From CAZWXH01 sp964637725 (GTDB lineage Bacteria; Bacillota_I; Bacilli_A; Erysipelotrichales; Coprobacillaceae), in NCBI GenBank assembly GCA_964637725.1, contig CAZWXH010000013.1:1-24349 (forward strand): a stretch of DNA of 24,349 nucleotides, given 5' to 3'. Each line of letters opens with the position of its first letter. Within the stretch, counting starts at the first letter, position 1. The notes under the pieces were generated by a model that ran no database searches, was not told the origin of the DNA, and was given only the letters and a program-made list of their open reading frames with translations. The translations under genes and the position numbers were made by a program. Shown piece by piece: positions 21,918 to 24,349 of this stretch.

Positions 21918-21941
21918 GCTAAGTTCACTTAGCTTATTTTT
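21914..21941 (+). terminator. Intra-operon terminator between acpP and accB
   Basis: Perfect 10-bp stem ATAAGCTAAG (21914-21923) with CTTAGCTTAT (21928-21937), TTCA loop, T-run. No promoter is obvious before accB, so readthrough is expected. Confidence 0.8.
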
Positions 21942-21960
21942 CTAAAAAGGAGGTTTTTAT

Positions 21961-22383
21961 ATGGATACTGATAAAATAAAGGCAATTATGAAGATGTTTG
22001 AGGAGAGTCAAATATCTCGATTAGATTTACAAGATGGGGATTTAAAAATTACTTTAGAAAAAAATATGGAAACAGTTCAATATGTTGAAGCTGCTCCAGT
22101 CAATATAAATACAACTACTGAAGCAGTAGTTGAAAAAGATGAAGTACAAGGAACACCAATTAATAGTCCTTTGGTGGGAACTTTTTATAGTGCCAGTGGA
22201 CAAGGAAACGAAGCATTCGTAAAAGTTGGGGATCAAGTGAATGTTGGAGATACAGTTTGTATTATTGAAGCTATGAAAGTGATGAATGAGATTAAATCAC
22301 AAGTGAGTGGAAAGGTTCTATCAATTGAGATCAAAGATGGGGATACAGTTGAATTTAATCAAGTTATCATGCTGATAGGGTAA
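21961..22383 (+). CDS. accB: Biotin carboxyl carrier protein of acetyl-CoA carboxylase
   Basis: A 140-residue carrier. The N-terminal 40 residues form the usual helical region (KIKAIMKMFEESQISRLDL), a Thr/Val/Glu-rich linker spans about 40-62, and the biotinyl domain covers 66-140. Biotin attaches to K106 in EAMKVMNE; the position after the lysine is Val where Met is common. The PLVGTFYSA strand and the terminal F-x-Q-x-x-x-x-IG complete the domain. It receives carboxylate from AccC and donates it via AccA-AccD. The ribosome binding site is AAGGAGG; it lies 43 bases after acpP, past the terminator hairpin. Confidence 0.96.
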   Translation: MDTDKIKAIMKMFEESQISRLDLQDGDLKITLEKNMETVQYVEAAPVNINTTTEAVVEKDEVQGTPINSPLVGTFYSASGQGNEAFVKVGDQVNVGDTVCIIEAMKVMNEIKSQVSGKVLSIEIKDGDTVEFNQVIMLIG

Positions 22384-22392
22384 GGTGATATC

Positions 22393-23760
22393 ATGATAGA
22401 AAAGTTACTTATTGCCAATCGTGGCGAAATAGCAGTGAGAATTATCAGAACTTGTAAGGAAATGGGGATCCAAACAGTTGCTGTATATTCTACTGCTGAT
22501 AAGATGTCTTTGCATGTACAATTGGCTGATGAAGCCGTTTGTATTGGAGGAGCATTATCCAATGACTCTTATTTAAATATGAATGCAATTATTCAAGCAG
22601 CATGTAATACAGGATGTGATGCAATTCATCCTGGTTTTGGATTTTTAAGTGAAAATAGCCAGTTTGCCAGATTGATAATTCAATGTGGTCTTATTTGGGT
22701 TGGGCCTTCTCCTGATATTATTGATATGTTAGGGAATAAGTCAGAAGCAAGAAAACAAATGAAAATAGCCGGTGTTCCTATCATTCCTGGTTCTAAAGAG
22801 TTAATAGAAACAGTTCAACAAGGATTACTTGTGGCAAGTGAAATAGGATACCCAGTCATGATTAAAGCCAGTAATGGTGGTGGTGGTCGTGGTATGCGTA
22901 TTATTAAGAATGAAGATGAGTTTGAAACGCAATACCAAAATGCTAAATCTGAAGCGAGAGCTTGTTTTGGGGATGATGATGTTTATTTAGAAAAGTTTAT
23001 TGAAGATCCAAAACATATTGAAGTTCAAGTGGTAGGAGATAAACATGGACATGCTATTCATCTCTTTGAAAGAGATTGTTCTTTTCAAAGACGTAATCAA
23101 AAGATGATTGAAGAAGCACCATGTCATACTTTAAAGAAAGATGTTCGTCTTGCTCTTTTTGAAGATGCTTTAAAAGCATGTCGACATGTTGGTTATGATA
23201 GTTTAGGAACTATTGAATTCTTATTAGATAAGAATGGTGATTATTACTTCATGGAGATGAATACGAGAATTCAAGTTGAACATCCAATTACTGAAATGAT
23301 TACAGGTATTGATCTTGTTAAGCTTCAAATAAGAATAGCTGAAGGTCAAAAGTTACCATATAAACAAACGGATATTAAACAAAATGGTTATGCATTAGAA
23401 TGTCGTATTAATGCTGAGGATATGAATAGAGATTTTGCTCCAGCACCTGGAACTATTACTTTTATGCATACTCCTGGAGGAAGAGGAGTTCGTATTGATA
23501 GTAGTATGTACAGTGGTTATTCAATTCCACCATTTTATGATTCAATGATATTAAAACTTATCACATTTGCGCCAACACGTCTTGAATGTATTAAAAAGAT
23601 GCGTTGTGCATTAAGTGAGTTAATCATTGATGGTGTAACAACAAATACAAAGTTTCACTATTATGTCCTACATTCTAAAGATTTTATTGATGGTAGATAT
23701 GATACAAGTTTTTGTGAATCCTTTATAAAGGAGTTGAAAGATAATGGATCAATTATTTAA
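22393..23760 (+). CDS. accC: Biotin carboxylase subunit of acetyl-CoA carboxylase
   Basis: ATP-dependent carboxylation of the biotin on AccB. The 455-residue protein has the N-terminal domain starting MIEKLLIANRGEIAVRIIRTC, the ATP-grasp domain with the glycine-rich loop KASNGGGGRGMR (about 158-169) and metal/bicarbonate site motif EMNTRIQVEHPITE (about 288-301), and the C-terminal domain with LECRINAED. Length is normal. The ribosome binding site is AAGGTGAT, 9 bases after accB. The end overlaps accD by 17 bases, which suggests translational coupling. Confidence 0.97.
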   Translation: MIEKLLIANRGEIAVRIIRTCKEMGIQTVAVYSTADKMSLHVQLADEAVCIGGALSNDSYLNMNAIIQAACNTGCDAIHPGFGFLSENSQFARLIIQCGLIWVGPSPDIIDMLGNKSEARKQMKIAGVPIIPGSKELIETVQQGLLVASEIGYPVMIKASNGGGGRGMRIIKNEDEFETQYQNAKSEARACFGDDDVYLEKFIEDPKHIEVQVVGDKHGHAIHLFERDCSFQRRNQKMIEEAPCHTLKKDVRLALFEDALKACRHVGYDSLGTIEFLLDKNGDYYFMEMNTRIQVEHPITEMITGIDLVKLQIRIAEGQKLPYKQTDIKQNGYALECRINAEDMNRDFAPAPGTITFMHTPGGRGVRIDSSMYSGYSIPPFYDSMILKLITFAPTRLECIKKMRCALSELIIDGVTTNTKFHYYVLHSKDFIDGRYDTSFCESFIKELKDNGSII

Positions 23761-24349
23761 AAAAAGAAATCAAGAGTTAAAAGAATTCTCTTCTTGGTTA
23801 AAAAGACATAAAAAGAAAGAAAAAAAAGAAATTCCTGATAATATCTTTAAACAATGTGAAGAATGTCATGAATCAATTCCTTATATGTCTTTAATAGAAA
23901 ATCATTATATTTGTCCAAAATGTGGACATCACTTTAAAATAAGTGCAAGACAAAGAATTAGAGATTTAATTGATGAAGGGACTTTTAGAGAATTATTTGA
24001 AAAAGATATATCAAAGAATTCAGATAATTTTCCTGATTATGATAAGAAATTAAAAATTGCCAAAGCTTCAACAGGAATGAATGAAGCAGTTATTTGTGGA
24101 GTTGGAAAAATCAATAAAACAAAAACAATGCTTTGTGTTATGGATTCTCGTTTTATGATGGGAAGTATGGGTAAAGTTGTTGGTGAAAAGATTAGTAAAG
24201 CTGTTGAATATGCAACAAAAAAAGATTATCCATTAATTATCAGTTGTACAAGTGGTGGGGCAAGAATGCAAGAAGGAATTGATTCTTTAATGCAAATGGC
24301 TAAAGTAAGTGCAACCTTAAAAAGATTCTCTAATCATGGAGGATTATAT
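23744..24349 (+). CDS. accD: Acetyl-CoA carboxylase carboxyltransferase beta subunit, 5' part
   Basis: The gene runs off the window; 202 codons are visible. It starts at the ATG at 23744, after AAAGGAG at 23727-23733, inside the end of accC. After a basic N terminus, a four-cysteine zinc ribbon is visible (CEEC at about residues 38-41 and CPKC at about 57-60, followed by GHHF), the nucleic-acid-like zinc domain of AccD. The carboxyltransferase domain follows with the motifs VMDSRFMMGSMG and SCTSGGARMQEG, the latter forming an oxyanion-hole-type turn. It transfers carboxylate to acetyl-CoA with AccA, whose gene would be expected next. Confidence 0.96.
   Translation, partial: MDQLFKKRNQELKEFSSWLKRHKKKEKKEIPDNIFKQCEECHESIPYMSLIENHYICPKCGHHFKISARQRIRDLIDEGTFRELFEKDISKNSDNFPDYDKKLKIAKASTGMNEAVICGVGKINKTKTMLCVMDSRFMMGSMGKVVGEKISKAVEYATKKDYPLIISCTSGGARMQEGIDSLMQMAKVSATLKRFSNHGGLY

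Noticed and set aside
21665..21928. Minus-strand 87-codon ORF opposite acpP
   Set aside because: Serine-rich shadow of the acpP coding frame; no promoter or ribosome binding site.
1..24349. tRNA or rRNA genes, CRISPR arrays, insertion sequences, phage or integrase genes
   Set aside because: I looked on both strands and saw no cloverleaf sequences, spaced identical repeats, transposases or recombinases.

Overview
The window is AT-rich DNA with strong AGGAGG-type ribosome binding sites, sigma-A promoters (TTGACA/TATAAT), a T-box leader, BirA-like and MerR-like operators, and tightly overlapping operons. This fits a low-GC Firmicute. The surface-protein style (InlB-type B-repeats, T-S/N-D plus C-terminal membrane segment) and the threonyl-tRNA synthetase without a TGS domain suggest a gut Erysipelotrichia-like organism; that taxonomic guess is inference only.

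Layout. 1-763: the 3' end of a surface-protein gene with its terminator, then two paralogous two-TM mini-proteins. 764-1365: a dense regulatory stretch holding a probable type I toxin-antitoxin module (a 27-residue MTTYE-type hydrophobic peptide on the minus strand, an opposing promoter and a structured, terminated RNA), followed by a threonine T-box. 1385-3648: a GNAT acetyltransferase and thrS under that T-box. 3663-8070: a MerR-type regulator divergent from a heterodimeric ABC exporter, with a palindrome in a 19-bp promoter spacer. 8145-11332: a DUF975-like membrane protein and proB-proA. 11458-15954: a MarR regulator and a second heterodimeric ABC exporter, one subunit of which has a large extracytoplasmic insertion. 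16001-17116 (minus): an M50-like membrane metalloprotease. 17117-20557: an AT-rich leader, a cyclic-di-GMP-I riboswitch with a terminator, and an 883-residue surface protein. 20558-20877: a terminator, a decayed copy of the 5' end of the M50 gene, and a BirA-like operator before bioY. 21403-24349: a double-promoter region with a perfect palindrome, then acpP, accB, accC and partial accD.

How it works together. The right end couples biotin uptake (BioY) to the biotin-dependent acetyl-CoA carboxylase and ACP of fatty acid synthesis. ProB and ProA carry glutamate to glutamate-5-semialdehyde; no proC is present here. The two exporters have the same asymmetric ATP sites but different one-component regulators, which suggests they respond to different compounds. 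The most notable signals are the candidate type I toxin-antitoxin locus, the c-di-GMP riboswitch whose alternative helices predict an OFF switch for an adhesin-like protein, and the 70-column direct repeat (58 identities) that brackets that surface-protein gene.
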